Made by a program: the position numbers and the translations under genes
Part shown: positions 11,736-22,140 of the stretch, piece after piece
How the letters are laid out: every line of letters starts with the position of its first letter
How positions within the stretch are numbered: the first letter of the stretch is position 1
Notes under the pieces: model-generated
What the model was told of the DNA's origin: nothing
The model's input: only the letters and a program-made list of their open reading frames with translations
Database searches by the model: none
Assembly: GCA_047495785.1 (NCBI GenBank)
Contig: JBLDXI010000003.1
Span: 248,001 to 312,000 of the forward strand
Origin: Lepidodermella squamata
Lineage: Eukaryota > Gastrotricha
Length of the DNA stretch: 64,000 nucleotides
Direction of reading: 5' to 3'

Positions 11736-13298
11736 GGACTTAGCATTTGAGGCCACGCAAAACGACAGACCTTTTTATACTTTTGAGTTATACGATGATA
11801 TATTGTGCTGACTCGAAGCTAAGTTGATGAAAGGTAATCGGCCCCAGATGGCGAGAAATAAGTCGCTGTTGTAGGAGATAGGCTCCACTGATGGTACAAT
11901 TCGTACAATTGCACATATCGCTCGCTAAAAAAATTCGTGCAACAAATTGTACACAATTTTTGACGTGAGCATATTTAGAAGCGGTCCAAAGACGACCATA
12001 ACTTCAATACTCTGTAATTGACGCTTTAATGCGGTAACTTTAACTCTAACTCTCTTTAACGCTTTAACTCTAAACTAAGGTGACATCGTAATATGATTTG
12101 AAGCTAATTTGTCCACCCGGTCAATACTTCAATTATTAGGATCGAATTTTCGAAAAAAAGAGCTACTACTGGATTTCGTATATACTTCTCAGAAAACCTT
12201 CTCATTTCCTTCTCAAACTAGGCCGAGTGGGGGAATGAGCCAAAATGGTACACTGCTTATGGGCAGGAAATGAGAAAATGGCGGAAACATACCTTCGCCA
12301 CAGTAGACTCCTGTCCATCTTCTCGGGCATTCACAATGATTGGGACCCACGCACGTTCCATTGTTTTGGCACGGGAGGTAGCAAGTAACTATAGCAGAAG
12401 AATTACAGATAGTTGAATATACTCAATGACATTGTTCGTGGCGCGATTTTTGTCTAGAACTTTACAGCGGAGTAAAGTTCGATAGGGCTGTACTCAGTGT
12501 TATTGCTGGGCTTCATGACTTACAGTCGCTGCAGTTAGAGCCCGTCCATCCAAATGAACACGTGCAGGCATTCGGGGCTTCGCAAAGCCCGCCATTTAGG
12601 CACTCCGGATGGCATATAGCTGTGCAAGAAATAGAGTTGATCAATGCATTGAAACAACATGCCACGTGCGTCCCCCGGACAGAGTGAAACTCACGAGTGC
12701 TACAGTCGGAACCAGACCATCCTTTCGTGCAAATGCAATAATTTGGACCAGAACAGTAGCCTCCGTTTAGACATGGCAGCGTGCAGATTCCGTCTACAGT
12801 ACCGTTCACAGTAGCCGAAGCCATGGCTGCAACCAGTAGAACGGAAAGCATTTTCAAGGCTGCTTTTCCTCAGAATTTGAGCTGCTATGAGTATGAGTGT
12901 TCGGCAATGGTTAACAAAACGATGTGTGTTCTAGGCATTGGCACATCTCAGGCGAGTAAAAAAGTTGAGATCTGGAGCTACCGGGGATTTCATATACAGT
13001 GAAAATCAAATGTTCCGCACGGTCAGGAATTTGTTGAGTTGAAGCTAAAAATATCTCACACGCGCCCGAACTATTTTTAGCTCCAAGCTTGGGTTAAACT
13101 CAGCTCAAAATAAAAAGTGTAACTCGGACAGACCAAGAAGTTTTAATAGTTATAAAAATATGAATATTCATAAGGTGCTAATTAATATTCCGAAGCCCTC
13201 TAAGTTGATAATTATGTCAAAAAAATTCCGGAAAAATTGTTTTTGATTTGCTGTAACCCTATTCTAAGTGTTCAAATTGTTCTGAATTTTTTGGCACA

Positions 13299-14348
13299 TA
13301 CCGTCATTTGGGGCAAAATGAACCTTTGGGGCTAATTGGCCAAAAATTGAGGTTTTCACATTTTTATCGATAGCTCAAAAACTACAAGATATAACTTCAC
13401 AAAAATTTACGGGGACAATTATCAACAAGCCTTTTACAAGCCTGTAAATTTTCAGCCAGGTATGTCCCGGAATGAGGTCACAGCATGTTGTTGTTTAAAG
13501 GTGAGTTTGGGGAGGTAAAAACGACTCCTCTAAATTGAATTACCTGGAGCCAATCACGAGGTTTGATGTTCAGATGAAATTTTTTCCTTCGACCATTTTC
13601 GTCGTAGATGACAGCAAAAAAAACCGCGACCCCAGGCGATGCACAGGTATGGCTAGGTGATTGTGGCCAAATTACCCCATGGAAAACTCAATGATGGGGG
13701 CTAATTGGCCACCCTCATCCTTATAATGGGTTTTTAATATTTGATGATTGTGAGGGTTGAATGGTCGAGTGGTTGTGATGCGTCATCAGAGCTTGCGAGT
13801 GATCTGATGGGCGACGGTTCGAATCCTCATAAAGTAGCATTTTTTTTGCTACGCATTTAATTTTTTAATTTTTTCTGTTAATTTTCCATTTTAATTATTC
13901 TACTAACACCACGTATCCCGGGCATTTCTTTTGTTCGGGAGGCGTTTAAAAGTTGCTCAGCAGTAAAACTATCAGAAAAAACGGAGAAACTAATTAAAAA
14001 TTATTAGTAAAATGGACAATTGAAACCGAAAAATTAAAAATTAAATGCGTAGCAAAAAAAATGCTACTTTATGAGGATTCGAACCGTCGCTCATCAGATC
14101 ACTCGCAAGCTCTGATGACGCATCACAACCACTCGACCATTCAACCCTCACAATCATCAAATATTAAAAACCCATTATAAGGATAAGGGTGGCCAATTAG
14201 CCCCAAAACACCTGTCCAATTTGCCCCAAACCTGGGGCAAAATGAGCTTCCTATAAAATCGGAATCAGGACCCTCTGAAACGTGTAAAAATGCGAAAAAA
14301 ACAGGGGGTCATTTTTTTCCCGCGGCCATTTTGCCCCAATTTACGGTA
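13299..14348. mobile_element. Mariner-like non-autonomous element with foldback core, 1.05 kb
   Basis: The ends are TACCGTCATTTGGGGCAAAA and the inverse of CCCCAATTTACGGTA, consistent with a TA target site. The right-end subterminal segment (GAAACGTGTAAAAATGC) recurs at 21483-21500 inside the element 20311-21551, so the two are one family. Confidence 0.7.
13697..14204. repeat. Inverted repeat with tRNA-like sequence in each arm
   Basis: Arms of about 168 bases (13697-13865 and 14036-14204) are nearly perfect inverse copies around a loop of about 170 bases. Each arm holds a tRNA-like block (13751-13838 plus; 14063-14150 minus). It has A box TGGTCGAGTGG, a perfect 7-bp stem CATCAGA/TCTGATG and B box GGTTCGAATCC, resembling Leu/Ser-type tRNAs. 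Confidence 0.7.
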
Positions 14349-14556
14349 ACTAATAATGTCCTCGTTTCATGACATCTCATGAATATATTCATATTTTCAA
14401 AACTATCCCCCTTTCCTTGGAGCTATGTTTGGAGCTAGTGCATAAGGCGTCATTTTGGTCCGTTTTGCAGGAGATAAACAGCCTCAACTCGCGCGTGCGA
14501 AAAACTTCAACTAGCGTCGCCTCAATTCCACCGTGCGGATCTTTTGATTGTCACTG

Positions 14557-15348
14557 TATTTCAAGTGTAATTTCAACCATAACAATATCCTTTTTTTTAA
14601 AGATCATGAATTTTGGATACCCCTGGGCGCTGAGCGCTGAATTCATGGGCCTGAAGTTTGAAACTGGTCATAAGCCGAAATTGTCACATGAACCCATGTC
14701 ACATGTGATTATTTTCCCGGCTATATGGATTAACGCATCAGGGTCGGTTAAAAAAATAAAGTCGGATCTACGCTCCAATTTCCACTGAGAGCTGCTACAA
14801 GCAACATTTTCTGAAAATTAACAAATCACGAGTGGTATGCACGTATGCATCATATTTGTTTTTTCTCAAGTAATAATAAGCGTGTCGCTTTTGCAGTAAT
14901 TTCACATCAAAACATTTACGTGTTAGCACACGCATCGCTGAAATATGTGATGAAAGAGGGTGTTATTCACGTAAAAGGCTTACCATCCATAGTTAAGAAA
15001 GAAAGATAATGCATCATTGCCTCAGAGTCGTATGTCAAGTTCCCGGATATACAAAATTAGGAGATAAGAAGATCGGGAGCTTTTTGGAGTTCATCTCATT
15101 ATCGCATAGAATCGGGAAAGAAGTGACCATTTTGGCGTTTGATGTACGTTATCCACCTGGGACCTGGGGTGATTGAATCTGCGACTGAATGCTGAAGTTC
15201 TAAAAATATAACTAAAACACGCGCTATTACTGAAAACCTTCCCGGCATGTAGCGCCAATAAATTCTTGAAAAAGCTAAACGGAAACTACGAATTAACACT
15301 TTAACGGCCATATACTCATATATAATTTGTTTTCGTCGCTTGCACATA
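14557..15348. other. No gene recognised
   Basis: No domain, splice structure or repeat end was identified; frames present are short. Confidence 0.5.
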
Positions 15349-15834
15349 ATCATACGGGCGCCGTCGTTCACAAATTCAAAAAACTGAGAAATGTTCAACA
15401 CAATGGTTGCCCCCTTGCAAATTGCGATTTTGCAATAAATAACACAACCCAGTAGGTAATCGATGACGCTCTGCACACTGGTTACCGTTTTATCTCTCAA
15501 TTAGCTAACCGTAACCGGCAATTAGCAAAAAATGAAAATTTTCGAATCGAAGTGTTTTTCAACTCATTTCTAGGGTTAAAAAAATCGCTGATTCCGAAAA
15601 TCACATTTTCAACTCAAAATTCGGCGATTTAAATTTTTCTAAGTCATTTAGGTCCAGTTTTCGACCAGTTAGACTTCAAATAAAAATCTGGAAAATTCAC
15701 CAAAATGTGCGGCTCAAAAATTTACTATGCAGACCTGTTTTCAGCGTTCTAGAATAATTTTTAAGGGGGGTGACCATTGTCTCAAATGACAAAAATTTTG
15801 TAAAAATAATTTGTGAACGACGGCGCCCGTATGA
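15349..15834. mobile_element. MITE-like element, 486 bp
   Basis: Perfect inverted ends ATCATACGGGCGCCGTCGTT (continuing to 27 bases). No coding capacity; the target duplication is unclear. Confidence 0.65.
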
Positions 15835-16126
15835 TATTAAAACCCCGAAACGTTCCCTGATAAGGCAAAAGGAGCGGTATCCTGAACAGTTACCGTAGTT
15901 ACCGAAATATAAGCCCTCCCTCGTTTAGAAGCCTAGGTAAAGTGAAATTCGTCGTTGCATAGTCCCATCTCGAATAGAAGCCTAGGCTACTACGGCACGT
16001 GCGAAACGCGTACTGAACGGTATTTAAAAACGGAAAACGCCTGAATAAATTTGACAATCTGCAATTTACGGTGATTTTTGTTGTAGCGTCCTAATGTTTC
16101 TTAATTTTCAGCTATTAGTCGACCTA

Positions 16127-16373
16127 CACCAGAAAAAATAACACCCTAATTCATCTACCGAAAGCATGAATTTAGTTTCGGTATCTGAATTCATGCTTTT
16201 CGTAGATAAAGAACTGAATTTTTCTACACGAATTAGGGTGATTTTGGGCATGAATTCAGATAAATGTTGAAAATCCGTGAATTAGGATACTCACAGGGCC
16301 CTAATTGAGGGGTTTTCACAAGCTAAAAGTCCGATTTCTTATCACCCAAATTAGGGTGATTTTTGTTCTGGTG
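16127..16373. mobile_element. MITE with TA target site, about 250 bp
   Basis: Inverted ends CACCAGAAAAAATAACACCC / inverse, flanked by TA. Internal ATTAGGGTG motifs repeat several times and a hairpin (gaattcatgctttcggta-like) occupies the centre. Confidence 0.7.
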
Positions 16374-16487
16374 TAGCTAATATGTAGCTAACAATAAAAG
16401 ATTTGATGAGTTTTGAGATTGATATACGGAAAATAAAGACAGCCGAAAAGAAATGGGTTGGAAAGATATGTTTCAATCCCGAGACTT

Positions 16488-16625
16488 TGATTTGATTTGA
16501 TTTGATTGTGATTTGATTTGATTTAGGCCATTTTTCGATGATTTGGTTGACTGATGATTTGATTTATAAAATTTCAGAATGATTTGATTTGATTTTGATT
16601 TAGCCCACTTGATTTACTGCTGATT
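16488..16625. repeat. GATTT/TTTGAT simple-sequence tract
   Basis: Repeated TTTGATTTGATT units make a low-complexity tract; a small outlier lies near 16816. No gene is seen from here to 17544. Confidence 0.7.
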
Positions 16626-17544
16626 TAGAGTACTCAAAACTCTCGGGATTCCCCCTGTTACTAAACATGAGAATCCTCATTTGCCTCGAAAACACCTATT
16701 TTTCAAACTCTGGAGCAATTCAACCCCTTTTATACTCATTCTCCCAAAACCTACCTTAAAGTGTGAAAGAATCCTTAGAAACGGTCCTTAATACCCATGT
16801 TTCTATATGCGAAAGATTTGATTTGATTATTTTTCAGTTGTGAAGCATCACGGGATCAATGAAGCGGCAATTCCTGAAAATTGACATTGACAGTGTTGAC
16901 TAGGCTGGAGATGTTCTTTCGAGGATCGAAGATCCTTGCTCGTTCAGTCTCATGTTCTCTCGTGTTCAATTGAATATTGAATTTGGCTCCTAAAGCCTGA
17001 TATCAGACTCGATCCAGCTCTAAAGGCGATGATGTTTCTTCGAAGGACAAACTTTGATACTGCGTATAGGTATTCGAATTCGAATTTATTTTTGTTCTGG
17101 AAGGAATTAGCTTTTGGTTATCTAGCTCGCTGAAACGGGCGGCTTTTGACGTAGAACCTACTCTTTTTCATAGAATAATTGAGAATAACCTGTGTTTATA
17201 CGTTAATGCTATGTGCTGTTATATTAATAAATATTACAGCAAAAGCTATGCAGTAATGATTGCTTAAGAACAAAAACATCTCATGTATCTGTTATACGTG
17301 CACATATCGCTTAATTTGTGCATGTTATTACTTCTGAAACCCTGAAATATGCGCCTAGTTACATTGTCTAGCAAAGAATTTATAGCAGCTCCTAATGATG
17401 CCAAATTTCAAATTCCAGTGAGTTTGTAATATCTTTGAAGTCGGAATTTAGGAGCGCGCTGAACATGAATACTCGTACACCTCTACTTTACTATTTTCTA
17501 GAAAACTTGAACTCTTGTTGAACATTGAAAACGCTTAAAATCAG
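16626..17544. other. Upstream region of EGF-ankyrin gene 2, nothing coding seen
   Basis: AT-rich sequence without recognised domains. The promoter of the gene starting at 17545 must lie here, but no convincing TATA box was found. Confidence 0.4.
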
Positions 17545-20033
17545 ATGGCCCAGACGCTGCTATCCGTTCTAATAGTGCTAACCATAGCTGCTGCAACAAC
17601 AGCGAACAATAACAATACCCCAAACTGGAGTTGCGAGCAGCCATGTCGGAACGGTGGCTCATGCTCAGGTCCAAACTCATGCACTTGCCTGAATGGATGG
17701 ACTGGATCCGACTGCAACACTCGTTCGTTTTACTTGAACCAATTAGTTAGTAGTAACCCAATGTTTTCACAACTTTATTTATAATAAGAAATAACAAATA
17801 GTTATTTGATGATATTTTCTTATCAGAATATCTTTTAGCGGAACCAAATTTGACTGTAGCGGAACCAAATCCACATGTTGCGGAACCTAATTTTAGATAA
17901 GAAAAACGTCGATTTTCGAATATTTCCACGAAATTGAGGCAATTTATGAATTCTATAGTCAAGAATGCGTCTTATACAGAATTCAAAGATAATTTAATTT
18001 AAATTATGCCGAGCGATCATGACATCCTTAAAAGCTTCGAAAATGGGGTTTAGGCCCATTGAAAATTCCAAAATTTGGTTCCGCTAACCGGCAAATTTGG
18101 TTCCGCAACAGTCAAATTTGGTTCCGCTAAAAGTAAGACCCTTTTCTTATAGCAACATGCGACCCACCTTGTGAAAACGACGGTGTTTGCTCTGCACCCA
18201 ACACCTGCAACTGCACCGCCGGATGGACCAGAAACTCGAGTTGCAGCATAGGTGAGTTGGGCGCCGCATTTTACGTTGTTTGATCGACTATTTTCTTGCA
18301 CAGCTATCTGCATTCAGGAGTGCCTGAATGGTGGGTATTGCGAAGCTCCGAATACGTGCGAGTGCGAGAATGGGTGGACGGGACGTGATTGCAGCACCCG
18401 TAAGCCATAAAGGATTTTGAGATCTAAAATAGTTTGACCGATAATGACAACTTTTCCCAGCAACGTGCAATGGCTTACGTAGTTGCTCTAATGGAGGCAC
18501 CTGCGTAGCACCTGACACCTGTCGTTGTCCTGACGGCTGGAATGGTGACTCATTTTGTACAACACGTGAGCTTATACTAATGCATACAATATATCTATTG
18601 AATCGCTTGGTTTTATTTCACGCTTCTTGCTCTTCAAAGCTTCTTGCTCGCAGCCGTGTTTGAATGGAGGTTCTTGTACGGGTCCTAATTTCTGCGCCTG
18701 TGTTGGACGCTGGCATGGGCCAAGATGTGGCTTGGTGAGTTTTTGAAATCGCTTGCGCTTAAGTTTCGAGCGTAGCATCCAGCATCCAACGACGAAACAC
18801 CCATTGTAGATTTTAGTAACGGGTCAACTCAGCAGTCATGCTGTCATGCTGTCAAGCAGTCAGCAGTCGGCAGAATATGATTTTTCTTCGGATACTAGGC
18901 TCTTTAACAGGGTGCGATCTTGGATCTCGGAGCTGCCAGGGATGGACAATTTTTTGCTGTTTTTGCAAAAATGACTGGTCATTTCAATTTAAAAGCGAGC
19001 AAATCTAGAAAATTTGAAAGATTTTAAACACGCTTCCAAATCTCTTAAAATTTACGGAACAGTGGGATTAATTCTCATATTTTGTTGTCTGGCCAGGCCG
19101 AGCTGGGGGGACGATATTGCTCTTGAACATGAAGAGGAATTTTGTCCGCCCTAACAATTACCGATTGATCGCCTGCTTTTAATCCTTGTTGTTATCAAAT
19201 TTTAGTTCAATTCTATCTGAGCTCATTTTTCTTATAATTTGCAGGTTAATCCATACTTTGAACAATACCTGCGGCTCGGTCAAGCCTGTGTGGACGCCGA
19301 CGTCGGAGAAGTCCGGCGTCTAGTCGGTGAGATCGATACGGCGACAGGAGGCAAATTCGACCCGAATTGGCGCGATACGAACAGATACGCTAGCTGCTCA
19401 CACCAGATAAGGAACGCCACGTTACTGCATCGCGTCGTCAACTGCAAGAACAGGACCGATGAGCGACTCGAAATCGTCCGCCTGCTGCTCGATCGAGGCG
19501 CAGACGCCAACAGCCAGGAGGGCGACTATCAGCTCACGAGTTTGTACATTGCGACTGCGAACAACCTCACGGATATAGTTCGGTTGCTTCTCGAACGTGG
19601 AGCAGCTGCTGACAAAAGGGAGGATTTCGGCGCTACGCCGCTTGTAGTTGCTGCTGAAGAGGGATACCTCGAGATTGCTGCTATGTTGCTTGATCACGGC
19701 GCGGCCGTCAACGCTAAGACAGGTGGAAAGACTGCCCTTCATTGGGCTGCAGAAAACAACCACATGGATGTAGTGAGGCTGCTTCTCGACCGAGGAGCAA
19801 ACGTGGAAGCGAAAACGGATACCGGTAAGACGCCATTGATGAATGCGTCCAGCAGGGGGCGCCTCGAACTCGTTAAGCTGCTTGTCGATCGTGGAGCCAA
19901 TGTAAACGCGAAAGCGAATCTCCTTACGGGAGCTCTGGACGACGCTATCTATGCCAATCAGCAAGCTGTCGTTGATTTCCTGAAATCACGGGGTGCAACT
20001 AAAGCGCCTTATACTTATGATGGAGCAAAGTGA
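17545..20033 (+). CDS. Secreted EGF-ankyrin protein, gene 2, intact
   Basis: Six exons join in frame: 17545-17722, 18153-18251, 18304-18399, 18461-18565, 18640-18734 and 19245-20033, giving 453 aa. Residues 1-20 (MAQTLLSVLIVLTIAAATTA) are a signal peptide. Five EGF-like modules follow, roughly one per exon, with spacing NGGxCxxPNxCxCxxGWxGxxC. The internal EGF exons are symmetrical phase 1-1, which suits exon shuffling. The last exon enters in phase 0 and encodes about 260 aa of ankyrin repeats (VRLLLDRGAD, TPLVVAAEEGYLEIAAMLL, KTALHWAAENN, TPLMNASSRGRLELVKLL). No hydrophobic span lies between EGF 5 (...GPRCGL) and the ankyrin start (VNPYFEQYL). Known EGF-plus-ankyrin proteins such as Notch separate the two with a membrane span, so this layout is unusual. 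Function is unknown; binding outside the cell is inferred. Confidence 0.85.
17832..18132. mobile_element. MITE in intron 1 of EGF-ankyrin gene 2
   Basis: Inverted ends CTTTTAGCGGAACCAAATTT / inverse; the GCGGAACCAAATTT motif is iterated two or three times inside each end. Related GGAACCAAATTT motifs occur near 45300 and 59880. Confidence 0.65.
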
Positions 20034-20225
20034 GAACTGCTGTTGATCGTCTCAATTTGACAGTTATCCGTTTTGCCCACAGTTCTCGGTGACTCGTGTT
20101 AATAAGTAACAAAAATTATAGATTTCTGACAGTTGATCTTATATCCTCCCGATACGTAGAAAGGATGTCGAACGCTGGATAAGAGTTTTTACGAATTAAT
20201 ACGCATACAGTAGACATAGACGACG

Positions 20226-20231
20226 AATAAA
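20226..20231 (+). other. AATAAA polyadenylation signal, EGF-ankyrin gene 2
   Basis: AATAAA about 190 bases beyond the stop codon of the upstream gene. Confidence 0.4.
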
Positions 20232-20310
20232 AGTATACAGAGCTAAATTTCATCCCTGTTTATAATTATTTATATTTGCATTTTCCTTGCTAAAACTACC
20301 ATTTCATCAT

Positions 20311-21551
20311 TATTGTCATTTTGGGTAATTTGGGTCATTGGGGCTAATTAGACGAATGTTCATGCAAACAGGAGAATCAGCATTACTCAAAAACTACACG
20401 GCCGATGGCTATGAAATTTTGCAGGGAGTTGGGTGGATAGACGTGGATAGATGGATAGATGGATAGACCCACATACCGTACAAATTTCATGACGGGTAAT
20501 TCCAGGTCAATTCGACCGACGACCAAACCCATGTTTTCAAAACCGCTTGTATTTATTTTTCTCTGATAGAGCATCAAAAACTAAGAAACTTTAGTTCTTG
20601 TGATTTTTTCCTACGACGCAATGGCGAGGCTATAAAATTCAAAAACTAAACCCACGCCAAATCATAGAAACGGTAGTCAGGGGGTTGGTTCTCGTTACCT
20701 GTAACGTATCCTGGCGAGATATTTTTACTGAAGGTACATCTCAATGGTCCCATTATGTAGGCAAAGTCTCGGCGTAGAATCGTCGAATTTCGATTTTTAA
20801 GAATTCGGATACCCCCCAAAAGTAGGTACCGTATTTAGTCGTATAAAGGCCGCGGCTACTAATTTTCCTGTTTTTCGGAAACGGGGTAAAAATGCGGCGA
20901 TTATTCGAATGCGGCGTTTATTTGAGTGCGGCCTTTATTTCTCCCATTTACCCGTTCTTACATTGTTAGGTAGCCGTTGGGGGTGTCGACACAGATGGAG
21001 TGACCGTGAGGTAGCTGTTGTAGAGGTACTTATCTCGGATTAAGCCTTCACTTTCATGCGCTCACACCAAATTCTGATAGATTACATGTCACCTGGGCGT
21101 CTCGGGGTACTTAAGGGCCTTCGGCGTCGCGGTAGGAGTGCTAGAGACAAGGGTGTTGTTACTCGCGCGGCGATTATTCGAGTGCGGCCTGTATTGCGCG
21201 TATTTTTTTGAAAATTCATTTTTTTGCGGCGTTTAATCGAGTGCGGCCTTTATTCGGGGTGCGGCCTTTATACGACTAAATACGGTATTTTCAGACAGGT
21301 CAAACATGCATTCTACTCAATTTTTTCTCCAAATGCTTTGCACCATCGTATTCAGCGCGAAAAGTTGTATAACATATGTCAGAATCAAGGTGGTTCGAAA
21401 AAAATCATTTCGCGTCGTGGACTGGAACCCTGCTTCCGTTGGGCTATTCGGAATCCTTGTGCCATTGGAATCAGGACTTTCTGAAACGTGTGAAAATGCA
21501 AAAAAATTAGGGGGTATTTTTTTCGCCGTCCGAATAGCCCAACTGACGGTA
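20311..21551. mobile_element. Mariner-like non-autonomous element, second copy, with nested MITE
   Basis: The right end (inverse TACCGTCAGTTGGGCTATTC) and left end TATTGTCATTTTGGG resemble the family at 13299-14348. The shared subterminal segment CTGAAACGTGTGAAAATGC confirms it. A GGATAGATGGATAG tract lies at 20445-20467. Confidence 0.6.
20827..21287. mobile_element. MITE with TACCGTATTTAGTCG ends, nested
   Basis: Long inverted ends TACCGTATTTAGTCGTATAA (continuing AGGCCGC) bound 461 bp inside the element 20311-21551. 'GCGGCNTTTATT' motifs repeat within each end. TA target site. Confidence 0.8.
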
Positions 21552-22140
21552 TCATACAATCAAAAACGCCTGATTCATCCCCGGAAGTGATAACTTCATA
21601 ATAACACGAATATCTGTTATACCTTTGTAATGCGATGCATGCCAAGCTTAATAAGTATGTAAGGTTTTTATAATTTCCACAAAAATTTTAAATGCTACTG
21701 ATAATTTGCTCAGTGAAGAGTTGGAATGCTGATTGTTAATGGAATTAATTTAAAGACACGGCATGGTTGGATTTTAACATGGAAACTGCCTTCATTGGCA
21801 GCATTACGCTTGCAATTTGCCTCAAAACCCCCAGGAAACGCATTTTCTCGAGAATCTTATGAAATTCACTACAACCGCGAAAAACTCATTTTTATTTAGT
21901 GGAGATGAGTAAATCGAGTACGCCGAGTTCAGATATAAACGATTTACGAATGTTATACTGTAAAATATCGAATTGTCAAAGCTACTCGACCTATATTTCT
22001 GGGGACAATTCTATATTTCTCCATAGAGTATTCCTTTGTCCGTTTTTACTCACTTTTTAATGTTCTAGAACAGATAACTCGTTTCTTTAAATTTATTTAC
22101 TTTAGCCGAAGACTCGAAGCAGCCCTAATTCTAAGGTTAA
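21552..22140. other. Upstream region of EGF-ankyrin gene 3, nothing coding seen
   Basis: AT-rich; no recognised element or promoter motif. Confidence 0.4.

Larger units (their letters stand above)
7937..12851 (-). pseudogene. EGF-ankyrin secreted protein, disrupted copy
   Basis: Exons on the minus strand: 12851-12695 (signal peptide MLSVLLVAAMASATVNG plus EGF 1), 12619-12524 (EGF 2), 12388-12293 (EGF 3), a split exon 11527-11474 plus 11139-11072 (EGF 4), 11009-10915 (EGF 5), and 8734-7937 (ankyrin). Exon lengths, phases and EGF spacing (NGGxCxxPNxCxCxxGWxG) match the intact genes at 17545 and 22141. Two lesions are visible. A 330-bp inverted-repeat element sits inside the EGF 4 exon, and TAG at 8141-8143 replaces the codon after DFG in the last third of the ankyrin domain. 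A Tigger-like element (8940-10695) also sits in the last intron. The rest of the ankyrin frame is open, so decay looks recent. A truncated product lacking the last two repeats cannot be excluded. Confidence 0.8.
12997..14556. mobile_element. Tigger-like element (CAGTGA ends) carrying a nested insertion
   Basis: Left end CAGTGAAAATCAAATGTTCC and the inverse of the right end CAGTGACAATCAAAAGATCC match closely and are flanked by TA. Removing the nested element 13299-14348 leaves only about 510 bp, a small non-autonomous derivative. It lies between the divergent EGF-ankyrin genes. Confidence 0.75.
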
